Shown here: piece by piece, positions 44,709-55,964 of the stretch
How the letters are laid out: every line of letters starts with the position of its first letter
Numbering within the stretch: the stretch's first letter is position 1
NCBI RefSeq assembly: GCF_014651775.1
Contig: NZ_BMXN01000001.1
Location: forward strand, 186,001 to 250,000
Direction of reading: 5' to 3'
DNA length: 64,000 bases
DNA from: Vreelandella hamiltonii
GTDB lineage: Bacteria > Pseudomonadota > Gammaproteobacteria > Pseudomonadales > Halomonadaceae
The notes under the pieces: model-generated
Seen by the model: the letters and a program-made list of their open reading frames with translations, nothing else
Databases searched by the model: none
Told to the model about the DNA's origin: nothing
Position numbers and translations under genes: made by a program

Positions 44709-45658
44709 AGCGTCGAACGATAGGACTGTTTTTCAAAGGCGCTGGCATGGGAGCCGCCGATGCCGTTCCCGGGGTGTCCGGTGGCACCATTGCGTTCATT
44801 ACCGGTATTTATGAAGAACTGATCAACACCATCAAGCAATTTGGCCCCAGCGCCCTGGGGGCCTGGCGGCACGGCGGGCTGCGTGGGCTTTATGTCCATC
44901 TCAATCTGGCTTTCCTGATGCCTCTGCTGGCCGGTGTCGCCATCAGCCTGTTCAGTGTCGCGCACTTGGCGCTGTGGCTCATGGAGGCCCATCCACTGCT
45001 GCTGCAAGGCTTCTTTTTCGGGCTGGTGGCGGCCTCGGGGCTGGTCGTCGGGCAGGCGGGCGAGCGCTGGAAAATAGCCTATCTGCTGCCGCTCACCCTG
45101 GGGTTGCTGCTGGCTCAACTGCTGCCGGGCATGATGCCCCTGGTGTTGATGATCGGTAATGAAGCGATGGTCGTGGTGGTCGCAGGCGCCATCGCCATCA
45201 GCGCCATGCTGCTGCCGGGCGTGTCGGGGAGTTTTCTATTGCTCACCATGGGCCTCTACGGCACCATCATGGGCGCGATTCGCAGCTTCGATCTGGGTAT
45301 CATCATCCTGTTCGGCATGGGTTGCCTGCTGGGACTCGCCCTGTCCTCACGGCTACTGTCATGGCTATTGAAACGCTATCATGGGGCAACCTTGCAGCTG
45401 TTGCTGGGGTTCATCGTCGGTTCGTTGCCGGTTCTCTGGCCCTGGCGCGAGCTGTTACGCTACCAGCTGGGCTCGGATGGACAAATGATACCGCTGGCCT
45501 ATCGCTATCTGTTACCCAGCGACTACGCCGTGCTGACCGGCGAGTCCGCGCAGGTCGCTGGTGTCGTATCGTTGATGGTCTTTGGAGCACTGCTGGTCGT
45601 ATTATTGAATCGTCGCGCAGTGACGCATTCCTCACGCTCAACAACCCCGAGCCATTGA
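44705..45658 (+). CDS. DUF368 membrane protein (PopT-type undecaprenyl-phosphate translocase)
   Basis: A 317-residue inner-membrane protein with about eight to nine hydrophobic segments. It contains the two duplicated DUF368 signatures GMGAADAVPGVSGGTIAFITGIYE (near the N-terminus, about 14-37) and AMLLPGVSGSFLLLTMGLYG. DUF368 proteins have been shown to recycle undecaprenyl phosphate across the membrane. Translation most likely starts at TTG (44705), behind AAGGAG and overlapping the pcm stop. Its place between pcm and nlpD ties it to envelope maintenance. Confidence 0.88.
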   Translation: MKRRTIGLFFKGAGMGAADAVPGVSGGTIAFITGIYEELINTIKQFGPSALGAWRHGGLRGLYVHLNLAFLMPLLAGVAISLFSVAHLALWLMEAHPLLLQGFFFGLVAASGLVVGQAGERWKIAYLLPLTLGLLLAQLLPGMMPLVLMIGNEAMVVVVAGAIAISAMLLPGVSGSFLLLTMGLYGTIMGAIRSFDLGIIILFGMGCLLGLALSSRLLSWLLKRYHGATLQLLLGFIVGSLPVLWPWRELLRYQLGSDGQMIPLAYRYLLPSDYAVLTGESAQVAGVVSLMVFGALLVVLLNRRAVTHSSRSTTPSH

Positions 45659-45714
45659 GCGGGAATCGAATCATCGAGTGTGAGCGCACGGCATTGAAAA
45701 GGAGTAGGGATTGC

Positions 45715-46749
45715 ATGCGTAAGGTTTTTATCGTGTCGGTGTTGGCGCTGGCGATCAGCGGCTGTGCCAACCAACAGCAGGGTGCGCCACAGGTACGCGA
45801 TTTGAGTGAAGCCCGTCGCGTGGTTGAAAATACCCCTCAGTACACCGTCAAGGCAGGCGATACTCTGTACGGTATTGCTTGGCAGCACAACCTGGATTAC
45901 CGCCAGTTGGCGGCCTTGAACAACATCAGCCCGCCTTATCAGATTCAGCCGGGGCAGACCATCGCCCTGCGCGAAGGCGCGGGTGCCAGCACGGCACCCA
46001 GCCAGGCGCCTGCCGCGGCTTCCCGTGGCGTAGTGGCCACCGGGCTGCAGCCCCAGGCCACGGCCGTTGCCAGTAACGAGCAGGAGCTGGACTGGCTGCT
46101 GCCCGATGAGAGCGCCATCGAGCGTAACCAGCGCTTGACGGCCGAACCCCGCGCCGTGGAAGCCGCGCAGCAGGTGGCTGCCAATACGCCCCCGCCTGCC
46201 TCGCCAGAGCCGCCTGAGTCGGTCGCTGCTGAGCCGCCCTCGGCACCTGCCGTCGAGCCCGAGCCCGAACCGACTCCAGAGCCTGCGCCCGCAGCGACGC
46301 CAGAGCCAACGCCTGCGGCACAACCCGCCCAGGCCGCTCGCCAGGATCGTTCGTCGCGCACCTTCACGCCTGTCGATAACGTCGACTGGCGCTGGCCCAC
46401 CGATGGTCGAGTGACCGGCGAGTTTGGCCAAGGCGGCAGTATCACCGCCGGGATTGATATCGCGGGGCAAAAGGGGCAACCTGTGCGTGCAGCAGGACCT
46501 GGCATCGTGGTGTACGCGGGCAGCGGTGTGCGCGGCTACGGTAACCTGATATTGTTGAAGCACAACGATCAATATCTCAGCGCCTATGCACACAACGACA
46601 GTTTGAGTGTCAAAGAGAATGATGTCGTCGAGGCGGGTGAGGTCATTGCCACCATGGGCGATAGCGACGCCGATAGCGTCAAGCTGCATTTTGAGGTGCG
46701 CCGCGATGGCCAGCCACAGAATCCGCTCGACTATTTGCCAGCTCGCTAG
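45715..46749 (+). CDS. nlpD: Lipoprotein NlpD (LysM-LytM amidase activator)
   Basis: A 344-residue outer-membrane lipoprotein. The signal ends in a lipobox, AISGC (Cys near 19). A LysM domain (about 42-85; YTVKAGDTLYGIAWQHN) is followed by a long Pro/Ala/Glu-rich linker (about 160-215) and a C-terminal LytM/M23 domain (about 225-344). The M23 catalytic His/Asp set is incomplete, as in NlpD/EnvC activators of amidases. It acts in daughter-cell separation. ATG at 45715 was chosen for the lipoprotein signal. The rpoS promoter commonly lies inside nlpD. Confidence 0.93.
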   Translation: MRKVFIVSVLALAISGCANQQQGAPQVRDLSEARRVVENTPQYTVKAGDTLYGIAWQHNLDYRQLAALNNISPPYQIQPGQTIALREGAGASTAPSQAPAAASRGVVATGLQPQATAVASNEQELDWLLPDESAIERNQRLTAEPRAVEAAQQVAANTPPPASPEPPESVAAEPPSAPAVEPEPEPTPEPAPAATPEPTPAAQPAQAARQDRSSRTFTPVDNVDWRWPTDGRVTGEFGQGGSITAGIDIAGQKGQPVRAAGPGIVVYAGSGVRGYGNLILLKHNDQYLSAYAHNDSLSVKENDVVEAGEVIATMGDSDADSVKLHFEVRRDGQPQNPLDYLPAR

Positions 46750-46895
46750 GCATCATGCTCTGAAGGTAACGTATTAGCTCGATCAAGGTAACCCGGACAG
46801 CTAACTAAGGCGTCATATAACAATAAGGTGCACGCGCACAGGAAGTGCGACCACCCTGACTTTTTCGAATGGCGGATAGGCGAGACAACGGGGGT

Positions 46896-47876
46896 ATGAC
46901 CATGAGTATGCTGGAGAAGGACCTACAGGAGATCGACCTCGACGAGGTTGAGGAGGCGCTGGACGAGGCTGATGACGATGCCACGGCTGAGGAGGAAGAG
47001 TTCGAGAAAGCGCTTGGTCGAGACGATCGCCAATCCACTCAGAGTCTGGATGCTACCCAGATCTATCTCAATGAAATCGGCTTTTCGCCGCTATTGACGC
47101 CGGAAGAAGAGGTCTATTACGGACGTCTGGCGCGCAAGGGTGATGCCTTGGGGCGCTCGCGGATGATCGAGTCCAACCTGCGGTTGGTGGTCAAGATTGC
47201 CCGACGCTATTTGAATCGAGGTTTGACGCTGCTGGATTTGATCGAAGAGGGCAACCTCGGGCTGATCCGCGCGGTGGAAAAGTTCGACCCCGAGCGGGGT
47301 TTTCGCTTTTCCACTTATGCCACCTGGTGGATTCGGCAAACCATCGAACGCGCTTTGATGAACCAGACGCGCACCATTCGTCTGCCGATTCATGTGGTCA
47401 AGGAGCTGAACATCTATCTGCGTGCCGCCCGTGAGTTGACCCAGAAGCTCGACCACGAAGCCACCGCAGAAGAGATTGCCGAGCATCTCGACAAGCCGGT
47501 CGAGACCGTCAAGAAGATGCTGGGGCTCAACGAACGTGTTTCCTCGGTGGACTACCCAATGGGCGGCGAGAGCGACAAGCCACTCATCGATACCCTCACC
47601 GACGATGATGTGCTGGGTCCGGAAGCATGTCTGGTGGATGGAGACGTGCGCGAGCATGTCGACCACTGGCTGGACGAGCTCAGCGAGAAACAGCGCGAGG
47701 TGGTGGTGCGTCGCTTTGGCCTGCGTGGGCATGAAGCCGCCACGCTGGAGGAAGTGGGTGCCGAAATCGGTCTGACCCGCGAGCGTGTTCGTCAGATCCA
47801 GGTAGAAGCGTTAAAGAAGTTGCGACGCTCGCTGGAAAAACAGGGGCTTTCTCTGGATTCGATTTTCGAGGCGTAG
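46896..47876 (+). CDS. rpoS: Stationary-phase sigma factor RpoS
   Basis: A 326-residue sigma-70 family protein. An acidic N-terminus is followed by region 1.2 ([21 protein letters not shown]), region 2 ([24 protein letters not shown] and [14 protein letters not shown]), region 3 and region 4 ([26 protein letters not shown]). The general stress response is its expected regulon. The start is uncertain: ATG at 46896 has a G-rich stretch before it, while ATG at 46869 has no ribosome site and ATG at 46902 is also possible. nlpD directly upstream confirms identity. Confidence 0.95.
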   Translation: MTMSMLEKDLQEIDLDEVEEALDEADDDATAEEEEFEKALGRDDRQSTQSLDATQIYLNEIGFSPLLTPEEEVYYGRLARKGDALGRSRMIESNLRLVVKIARRYLNRGLTLLDLIEEGNLGLIRAVEKFDPERGFRFSTYATWWIRQTIERALMNQTRTIRLPIHVVKELNIYLRAARELTQKLDHEATAEEIAEHLDKPVETVKKMLGLNERVSSVDYPMGGESDKPLIDTLTDDDVLGPEACLVDGDVREHVDHWLDELSEKQREVVVRRFGLRGHEAATLEEVGAEIGLTRERVRQIQVEALKKLRRSLEKQGLSLDSIFEA

Positions 47877-47924
47877 CCTCGTCGAAGCCACTTGGCCCGG
47901 CCAGCACGTTCGACATGCTAGTCT

Positions 47925-47961
47925 ACAGCGCACCGAGCATTTCACTCGGTGCGCTGTTTTT
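47925..47961 (+). terminator. rpoS terminator
   Basis: A perfect 13-bp stem (47925-47937 with 47945-47957) around CATTTCA is followed by TTTTG. It lies about 50 bases after the rpoS stop. Confidence 0.92.
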
Positions 47962-48076
47962 GATAGCCAGCCTGTCTGGCAATCGGGTAACGCCCGCTAA
48001 ACCCATATCCGTTCGCTAGCCGTGCGGATTATCAGCACCGCGCTGTCGTACGAGCGCTCTGATAAGTGAGATAGCC

Positions 48077-49177
48077 ATGCGCCCGTTAGTGGCCCATATT
48101 GACCTGGACGCGCTGCGTCACAATTACCAGCTGGCCTGCCGCTGCGCGCCTCAGAGCCGCTCGGTCGCCGTCATCAAGGCCGATGCCTATGGCCACGGTG
48201 CGCTGGCCTGTGCCAACGCCCTGGAAGCCGAGGTGCCTGCGTTTGCGGTGGCCTGTATCGAAGAAGCACTGAGCCTGCGTGAAGGCGGCATCAAGGCCCC
48301 CATCATCCTGTTGGAAGGTATCTTTACCGCTGACGAGCTGGCGCTGGTCGACCATCATGGCCTGTGGATCAGCGTGCACAGCCATTGGCAGGTAGAGGCG
48401 CTTTTGGCCTATGCCCCGCAGCGGCCGATTCCCGTCTGGTTGAAGGTCGATTCCGGCATGCACCGGCTGGGATTCTCTCCTCAGGAGGCGCCTGCGGTAT
48501 GGCAGCGTCTGCACAGTGCCCCACAGGTTACGGCGCTGCATCTGATGAGCCACTTCGCCAACGCCGATGCCCAGGATGCCAGCTACTTCGAACACCAGAT
48601 GGGCGTCTTGCAGGCCCTGTCGGCAACGCTGAAAGCACCGCTTTGCCTGGCCAATTCACCTGCCACCCTGGCTCGGCCAGCCGCCCATGGCGACTGGAAT
48701 CGGCCGGGTATCATGCTGTATGGCAGTGACCCCCTGGAAGTGGCCAGCGAGCTGACCCGCCAGCTGCGCCCGGTGATGACGCTGCGCTCGGAAATCATCG
48801 CCCTGCGTGAGCTGGCCGTCGGCGAACCAGTGGGCTACAGCGGACGCTGGAAGGCCCCACGCCCCTCGAAAATTGCCGTCGTCGCCGCAGGGTATGGGGA
48901 TGGCTATGATCGCCATGCCGTGGATGGCACGCCGGTACTGGTCAACGGCCAGCGCTGCCCCATCGCCGGTAAAGTCTCCATGGACATGCTCACGGTGGAT
49001 GTCACCGAGGTGCCCGACGCCGCCATCGGTAGCGAAGTCGTGCTGTGGGGGCGCGCTACCCAGGGCAGCGTGCTGTCGGTGGACGAAGTGGCCCGCCACT
49101 GCGATACCATCAGCTATACCTTGCTGACCGGCGTGCTGCCCAGAGCGCCTCGGCAGTACCATGGTGCCAACGTCTAA
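48077..49177 (+). CDS. alr: Alanine racemase
   Basis: A 366-residue PLP enzyme producing D-alanine for peptidoglycan. The Schiff-base lysine is K34 in AVIKADAYGHGA. The second catalytic tyrosine is in GEPVGYSGRW, and the active-site region AAGYGDGYDRH is present. Full family length. The next gene follows after only 12 bases, so both are probably co-transcribed. Confidence 0.96.
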   Translation: MRPLVAHIDLDALRHNYQLACRCAPQSRSVAVIKADAYGHGALACANALEAEVPAFAVACIEEALSLREGGIKAPIILLEGIFTADELALVDHHGLWISVHSHWQVEALLAYAPQRPIPVWLKVDSGMHRLGFSPQEAPAVWQRLHSAPQVTALHLMSHFANADAQDASYFEHQMGVLQALSATLKAPLCLANSPATLARPAAHGDWNRPGIMLYGSDPLEVASELTRQLRPVMTLRSEIIALRELAVGEPVGYSGRWKAPRPSKIAVVAAGYGDGYDRHAVDGTPVLVNGQRCPIAGKVSMDMLTVDVTEVPDAAIGSEVVLWGRATQGSVLSVDEVARHCDTISYTLLTGVLPRAPRQYHGANV

Positions 49178-49189
49178 ACGGTTATTCGT

Positions 49190-50101
49190 ATGTCGAAATC
49201 TTATCCGCGCTCCTTTGCGCACCCCCGCTACTGGCCTACCTGGCTGGCCATTGGTGCCATGTACGTGGCGGCCTGGTTACCCTGGCGGGTCAAGCTTTGG
49301 GTAGGCAAGATGATAGGCCTGCTGGCGTGGCGGCTTGCCAAGCGTCGGCGGCACATCACGGCCACCAATCTGGCGCTCTGCTTTCCCGAGAAAAGCGCCG
49401 AGCAGCAGCGCCAGCTGGTCAAGGAAACCTTCATTGCCAACGGTATCGGGCTGGTGGAAACCGCCACCGGCTGGTGTCGCGATGCCGAAGGCCTGCGTCA
49501 TCGCGTGGCCTATCATGGCCAGGAGCACCTGGCCCATGCCAAAGCTCAGGGCAAGGGCGTGCTGGTGGTCGGTATTCACTTCTCGACGCTGGATCTGGGT
49601 GGCGCGCTGCACTCGCTGTTTTTCCCGGCGGACGTGGTCTATCGCCCCCATAACAACCCGCTGTTCGAACGCTTCATGACCCGGGCACGCTCGCGCATTT
49701 TCGGCCAGGCCATCGACCGTCACGACCTGCGTGGCGTGGTGCGGCGGATCAAGGCGGGGCATATCGTATGGTACTCCCCGGACCAGGATTTCGGTCGCGA
49801 TGTCAGCGTCTTCGCTCCGCTGTTTGGGCAGCAGGCGGCCACCATTCGCCTCACGGCCAAGATCGCCCGCATGACCGGAGCGCCGGTGGTACCGCTGATG
49901 TTTCACCGCAATCCGGACAACCGTACCTACACCATCGAATGTCTGCCCGCCTTCGAAGGCTTCCCCAGCGGCGACGAAGTGGCCGATGCCACCCGAGTGA
50001 ACGAATTCATCGAACGGGCCATTCGCAAGCACCCCGAGCAGTACCTGTGGCTGCACCGGCGCTTCAAGACGCGCCCTGAAGGCGACGCCGGGTTTTACTA
50101 G
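49190..50101 (+). CDS. lpxL: Lipid A biosynthesis acyltransferase (LpxL/HtrB family)
   Basis: A 303-residue inner-membrane-associated acyltransferase. One N-terminal hydrophobic segment (about 17-34) is followed by the catalytic HxxxxD motif in GIHFSTLDLGG (about 127-137). Other family blocks are VVYRPHNNPLFERFM and HIVWYSPDQDFG. It adds a secondary acyl chain to Kdo2-lipid IVA. Assignment to LpxL rather than LpxM is by general appearance only. Confidence 0.88.
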   Translation: MSKSYPRSFAHPRYWPTWLAIGAMYVAAWLPWRVKLWVGKMIGLLAWRLAKRRRHITATNLALCFPEKSAEQQRQLVKETFIANGIGLVETATGWCRDAEGLRHRVAYHGQEHLAHAKAQGKGVLVVGIHFSTLDLGGALHSLFFPADVVYRPHNNPLFERFMTRARSRIFGQAIDRHDLRGVVRRIKAGHIVWYSPDQDFGRDVSVFAPLFGQQAATIRLTAKIARMTGAPVVPLMFHRNPDNRTYTIECLPAFEGFPSGDEVADATRVNEFIERAIRKHPEQYLWLHRRFKTRPEGDAGFY

Positions 50102-50137
50102 CGCGGCCTGGGTTTGGCGCACTGAACGAGCATGAAA

Positions 50138-50161
50138 AAAGCCGCCCGAAAGGGCGGCTTT
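50138..50161. terminator. Bidirectional terminator
   Basis: AAAGCCGCCC (50138-50147) pairs perfectly with GGGCGGCTTT (50152-50161) around GAAA. A-rich bases precede it, so it serves both lpxL (plus) and speD (minus), which converge here. Confidence 0.88.
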
Positions 50162-50194
50162 GCGTTGTGCTGAAGGAATCTTTTGCCCGCAACC

Positions 50195-50989
50195 TCAGTC
50201 GAGATTGCGCGAGTAGAAGATTTCCAGCATCTCTTTGCGCAGACGGCCTTCGATATCGCGGGCTTCTTCGAAGGTGATGTCGCGGCGCGACGTGCCGAAC
50301 AGGTAGTTGTCCAGCTCGAAGTCCTTGAGCAGCATCTTGGTGTGGAACATGTTTTCCTGATACACGTTCACATCGATCATCTGGTAGGCCTGCTTGGTAT
50401 CTTCTGCCAGATAGTCCTGAATCGAGGTGATGTCGTGATCGATGAACAGCTTCTTGCCATCGACGTCACGGGTGAAACCGCGCACGCGGTAGTCCATGGT
50501 GACGATGTCGGAGTCGAAGCTGTGGATCAGGTAGTTCAACGCTTTCAATGGGCTGATATGCCCACAGGTGGATACATCGATATCCAGACGGAAGGTGCTG
50601 ATGCCGTTGTCGGGGTGCGACTCGGGGTAGCTGTGTACCGTCACATGGCTTTTGTCCAGGTGGGCCACGACCGTTTCCGGCAGCGGGCCAGGTCCTGGCT
50701 CGGTTTGCCCTGGCGTCGGGTCATCCAGCTCGTGCTCGGCAATCAGAATGGTCACACTCGCGCCATGCGGCTCATAATCCTGACGCGAGATGTTCAGTAC
50801 ATGAGCGCCAATGATGTTGGTGACGTCTTTCAGGATCTGCGTCAAACGTTCGGCGTTGTAAAGCTCATCGATATAGTCGATATAAGCCGCACGCTGCTCT
50901 TCGGTTTTGGCGTAACAGATGTCGTAAATATTGAAGCTCAAAGAGCTGGTCAGGTTGTTGAACCCGTGGAGTCGGAGATTATCTGACAC
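50195..50989 (-). CDS. speD: S-adenosylmethionine decarboxylase proenzyme
   Basis: A 264-residue proenzyme, the same length as the Escherichia coli form. Self-cleavage before Ser114 in [16 protein letters not shown] creates the pyruvoyl group, and the catalytic Cys is in [11 protein letters not shown]. It supplies decarboxylated SAM for spermidine synthesis. No speE gene adjoins it in this window. It has an unusually long, structured upstream region (see the 51141-51174 hairpin). Confidence 0.96.
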   Translation of the reverse strand: MSDNLRLHGFNNLTSSLSFNIYDICYAKTEEQRAAYIDYIDELYNAERLTQILKDVTNIIGAHVLNISRQDYEPHGASVTILIAEHELDDPTPGQTEPGPGPLPETVVAHLDKSHVTVHSYPESHPDNGISTFRLDIDVSTCGHISPLKALNYLIHSFDSDIVTMDYRVRGFTRDVDGKKLFIDHDITSIQDYLAEDTKQAYQMIDVNVYQENMFHTKMLLKDFELDNYLFGTSRRDITFEEARDIEGRLRKEMLEIFYSRNLD

Positions 50990-51140
50990 TTCCGAACCTC
51001 CCTATGGCAGATGAGGACACCCCGACGAGCCAGCGCCGGAACCGATAAACACTTGTCACCGTGCTAACGCAGCCGCCGTGAAGACGACCCCGCACTACGC
51101 AGTAAAGGGAAAAACAAGCGGGCGTATTATGCCCGCCCAG

Positions 51141-51174
51141 GGCGTGGCTTGCATCCAGCCACGCCATTTTTTTT
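51141..51174 (+). terminator. Plus-strand terminator upstream of speD
   Basis: GGCGTGGCT (51141-51149) pairs perfectly with AGCCACGCC (51157-51165), followed by ATTTTTTTT. It is oriented for plus-strand transcripts, yet the genes on both sides are on the minus strand. A second stem GCGGGC/GCCCGC (51118-51136) lies just before it. A short unannotated plus-strand RNA ending here is possible. Confidence 0.7.
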
Positions 51175-51217
51175 GATGCTGCAGCGTCACCCGCGTGGCC
51201 AGCCGACCCATGACGGC

Positions 51218-51637
51218 TCAAGCTTCGCGGATCTCATAGGAGTGAGTGATGTCGACACCGCCTTTGACCAGCATGATCGAGGCGCTGCAATACTTCTCGG
51301 CGGACAGCTCCACGGCACGCTGGACCTGCTTCTCTTTCAGGCCGCGACCGGTGACCACGAAGTGGACGTGGATCTTGGTGAAGACGGCGGGGACTTCATC
51401 GGCGCGCTCGGCATCCAGCTCGGCCACGCAGTCGGTGACCTCTGCCCGTGCCTTGTCGAGAATGTTGAGAATATCAAAAGCGGTACAGCTGCCCATGCCC
51501 ATCAGCAGCATTTCCATTGGGCGAGGCCCCGTATTACGGCCACCGTGGTCAGGCGGGCCATCGATCACAACGCTGTGCCCGCTGCCAGATTCCGCCACGA
51601 ACTGGCGTCCATCGGTCCATGTTACCCGTGCTTTCAC
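51218..51637 (-). CDS. OsmC family protein (YhfA-like)
   Basis: A 139-residue protein of the OsmC/Ohr fold. The first active-site Cys is in MGSCTAFDIL (about Cys51) and the second in EKYCSASIML (about Cys117), the paired thiols of this peroxidase-like family. PRPMEMLLMGMGSC and the C-terminal HSYEI fit the YhfA branch rather than Ohr. It is cytosolic; its physiological substrate is unknown. It is separated from speD by 228 bases holding the plus-strand hairpin. Confidence 0.88.
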   Translation of the reverse strand: MKARVTWTDGRQFVAESGSGHSVVIDGPPDHGGRNTGPRPMEMLLMGMGSCTAFDILNILDKARAEVTDCVAELDAERADEVPAVFTKIHVHFVVTGRGLKEKQVQRAVELSAEKYCSASIMLVKGGVDITHSYEIREA

Positions 51638-51747
51638 GTTGCTCTCCTCATGCTGGCGACGAAAGGTAGGTCGCGCAGCATAACATTTCCAGGCGCAGAC
51701 GCACGGCTTCTCTCCATGTCGCCTGCACGTCCTCTATCGCAAACCCG

Positions 51748-53411
<1,664 letters not shown>

Positions 53412-53481
53412 GCAAGCTCCTTGCTGGTCGGGCATGATGCGGGCTGTATAATACCGATTCTGGATGCCAAGGATAACGAAC

Positions 53482-55929
53482 ATGGGCAAGCGAATCTCGC
53501 GCACCACTCCGGTTGCGCAAACGCTGTTGGGCAGTGTGCTCGCCGGTGCCTCGCTGTCAGCGGTGGCTCAGGGCCAGCCGCTGTCGGCTGACGCGCTGGA
53601 CTGGCAGCCCTGGGGGCAGGACGAAGCACGTCAACAGCTGTGTCGTGGGCGCTATGTGATGCCCGACTATCGTTTGTCCGCGCAAGAGAACCCGGAAACG
53701 CTCTCGGTGGAAACCGATGAAGCGGATTATGCCGCGGATGGCGAAGCGTTGCTGCGCGGCGATGTGGTCTTGCGTCGTGGCAATACCGAACTGCAGGCCG
53801 ATCAGGTATTTCTCCCGGCGGACCGCCAACGCGTCGATGCCGAAGGTGATCTGGTCATCCGCGACGGGCAGGCCATGGTGCGTGGTGAACAGGCCACGCT
53901 GATGCTCAACGAAGATCGCGCCTCGCTGCGCAATAGTCATTACGTGCTCTATGACCAGCACCTGCGCGGTCAGGCCAGTCAACTGGAGCAAACCGGCGAA
54001 GAGCAGTATCGCCTGCGCGATGCCACCTTCACTACCTGTGATCCGGGTGCCAACAGCTGGCAGCTGGTGGGTAGCGATATCCAGTTGAATCAGGCCACCG
54101 GATTCGGCACGGCACGCCACGCGCGCCTGCAGGTCAAGGACGTACCGATTTTTTACTGGCCCTGGCTGCGTTTTCCCATCGATGACCGCCGCCACACGGG
54201 ACTGCTGTCGCCCACGCTGAGCTTCTCCAGTGACGGCTTTGACTATGCTCAGCCGTTTTACTGGAACATTGCGCCTAACCATGACGCCACCATTACACCG
54301 CGCTGGATGTCGGACCGTGGGCTGCTGCTCAATGGCGAGTATCGCTACCTGTTCGAGCAAAGCCAGGGGATCGTGGAGGGTGGTTTCCTGGGCAGCGATG
54401 GTGGCAGCAGCACCGGAGACAATCGCTTCGAAGGCGAAGAGCGCTGGTACATCGATGCGCAGCACGCCGGTGCCTTGGCACCGCGCAGCGACTATCAATT
54501 GCGCTACGGAGCGGCCAGCGATGGGCGCTATTTCGACGACTTTGGGGGTGAGTTCGGCAGCGGTGATCGAGTCAGCATGGAGCGTCTGGCGCAGGTGGAC
54601 TACCGCGGCGAGCGCTGGCAGCTGGATGCCAGGGCCCAAGGGTTTCAGCGCCTGGAAGACCCGCTCAGCGATACCGATCGCCCTTTCTACCGCCTGCCCA
54701 GCCTGACCGCCAACTCGGACTGGCAGCTGGGCAGCGGGTTTTATACCCAGTGGCGCTCCAATGCGACCTATTTCTGGCGTGACGTGGACGAACGGCGGGT
54801 CCCCGAGCGGGAAGCCGCCATTGGTACCCGCCTGCACCTGACCCCCAGCGTGGGCTGGCGCTATGAGCAGCCCTGGGGCTATATCGAACCGCGCAGCGAG
54901 CTGTGGCATACCGCCTACGAACTGGATTACGGCGACCGTATCACGGACCGCGATACGTCGCCCTCGCGTAGCGTCGCCATCACCTCCATCGACGGTGGGC
55001 TGGTCTTCGAGCGTGAGCTTGAGCTGGGCGGGCGTGACTATCGCCAGACTCTCGAGCCCCGTATCAACTACGCCTACGTGCCGCGTACCAACCAGACCCA
55101 GCTGCCGGACTTCGATAGCCGTGAACGGGCGTTCTCCTGGGATCAGCTCTGGTCCCCGCACCGCTTCTCGGGGGCTGACCGGGTCGGTGATCTGAATCGC
55201 GTCTCGTTGGGCGTGCAGTCCCGGCTGATCGAAGACAGCGCCGGGCGTGATCGCTTGACGCTGGGCGTTGGCCAGAGCCTCTACTTCGCCGAGCGGCGTA
55301 TCGACAGTGACGGTGACCCGAGCACGCTGCCGCCGCGTCCGGAGGATGCTCCCAATGCCAATCCGCTGAGCCGCTATCAGGCCACGCGAGACCGCTCGCC
55401 GCTGGTGACCCGTCTGGACTGGCAGATCAACGACCGCTGGAGCACGGGCTATGAATGGCTCTACGACGACGAGCGTGAGCAGACCGAACGCTCCAGTGTC
55501 GATGTACGTTATCGCCATCCGGACGGCCATGTAGTGAACCTTGGCTACCGCTGGGAGATCGAAGGGTTCGATCCTTCCGTGGTGCCCGGCGACGACGGCT
55601 TCCGCGACTACAGTCGTGAAGAGTGGGACCTGTCGCTGGCCTGGAAAGCCAGCCCAAGGATTGATTTGATTGGCCGCTACCTGCACGATCAAACCAACGA
55701 TCGTCCTCTGGAGCAGTTGGCAGGCTTGCAGTGGAACGACTGCTGCTACGGCGTACAGCTTGTCTGGCGGGAGTGGATAGACGACAACGATACCGCCAGA
55801 GTGGAAGACGACTTTAGTGACCGTGGGCTGTTCTTGCGCTTTGTCTTCCGTGGTCTTGGCGGTGTTGGTCAACAGGCCGACAGCTACTTTGAGCAGGCGA
55901 TCCCTGGCTACCGCCCCACACCCCTTTAA
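53482..55929 (+). CDS. lptD: LPS-assembly protein LptD
   Basis: An 815-residue outer-membrane beta-barrel that inserts lipopolysaccharide with LptE. A signal peptide (about 1-30) is followed by an N-terminal jellyroll LptA-like domain (about 70-220; ADGEALLRGDVVLRRGNTELQADQ) and the barrel. The cysteines in QLCRGRY, FTTCDPG and NDCCYG are placed like the disulfide pairs of Escherichia coli LptD. ATG at 53482 follows AAGGA; an earlier ATG at 53464 has none. It heads lptD-surA-pdxA-rsmA-apaG. Confidence 0.96.
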   Translation: MGKRISRTTPVAQTLLGSVLAGASLSAVAQGQPLSADALDWQPWGQDEARQQLCRGRYVMPDYRLSAQENPETLSVETDEADYAADGEALLRGDVVLRRGNTELQADQVFLPADRQRVDAEGDLVIRDGQAMVRGEQATLMLNEDRASLRNSHYVLYDQHLRGQASQLEQTGEEQYRLRDATFTTCDPGANSWQLVGSDIQLNQATGFGTARHARLQVKDVPIFYWPWLRFPIDDRRHTGLLSPTLSFSSDGFDYAQPFYWNIAPNHDATITPRWMSDRGLLLNGEYRYLFEQSQGIVEGGFLGSDGGSSTGDNRFEGEERWYIDAQHAGALAPRSDYQLRYGAASDGRYFDDFGGEFGSGDRVSMERLAQVDYRGERWQLDARAQGFQRLEDPLSDTDRPFYRLPSLTANSDWQLGSGFYTQWRSNATYFWRDVDERRVPEREAAIGTRLHLTPSVGWRYEQPWGYIEPRSELWHTAYELDYGDRITDRDTSPSRSVAITSIDGGLVFERELELGGRDYRQTLEPRINYAYVPRTNQTQLPDFDSRERAFSWDQLWSPHRFSGADRVGDLNRVSLGVQSRLIEDSAGRDRLTLGVGQSLYFAERRIDSDGDPSTLPPRPEDAPNANPLSRYQATRDRSPLVTRLDWQINDRWSTGYEWLYDDEREQTERSSVDVRYRHPDGHVVNLGYRWEIEGFDPSVVPGDDGFRDYSREEWDLSLAWKASPRIDLIGRYLHDQTNDRPLEQLAGLQWNDCCYGVQLVWREWIDDNDTARVEDDFSDRGLFLRFVFRGLGGVGQQADSYFEQAIPGYRPTPL

Positions 55930-55964
55930 CGATCACCTTGAATGGCGACTGAAAGAGACTTTTT

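Noticed and set aside
45523..46689. 388-codon antisense frame over nlpD
   Set aside because: Low-complexity Arg/Leu/Gly composition produced by the complement of the Pro/Ala linker; nlpD is certain.
53557..55872. 771-codon open frame antisense to lptD
   Set aside because: It mirrors the codon pattern of lptD in a high-GC gene, has no ribosome site and no recognisable domain; a shadow frame.
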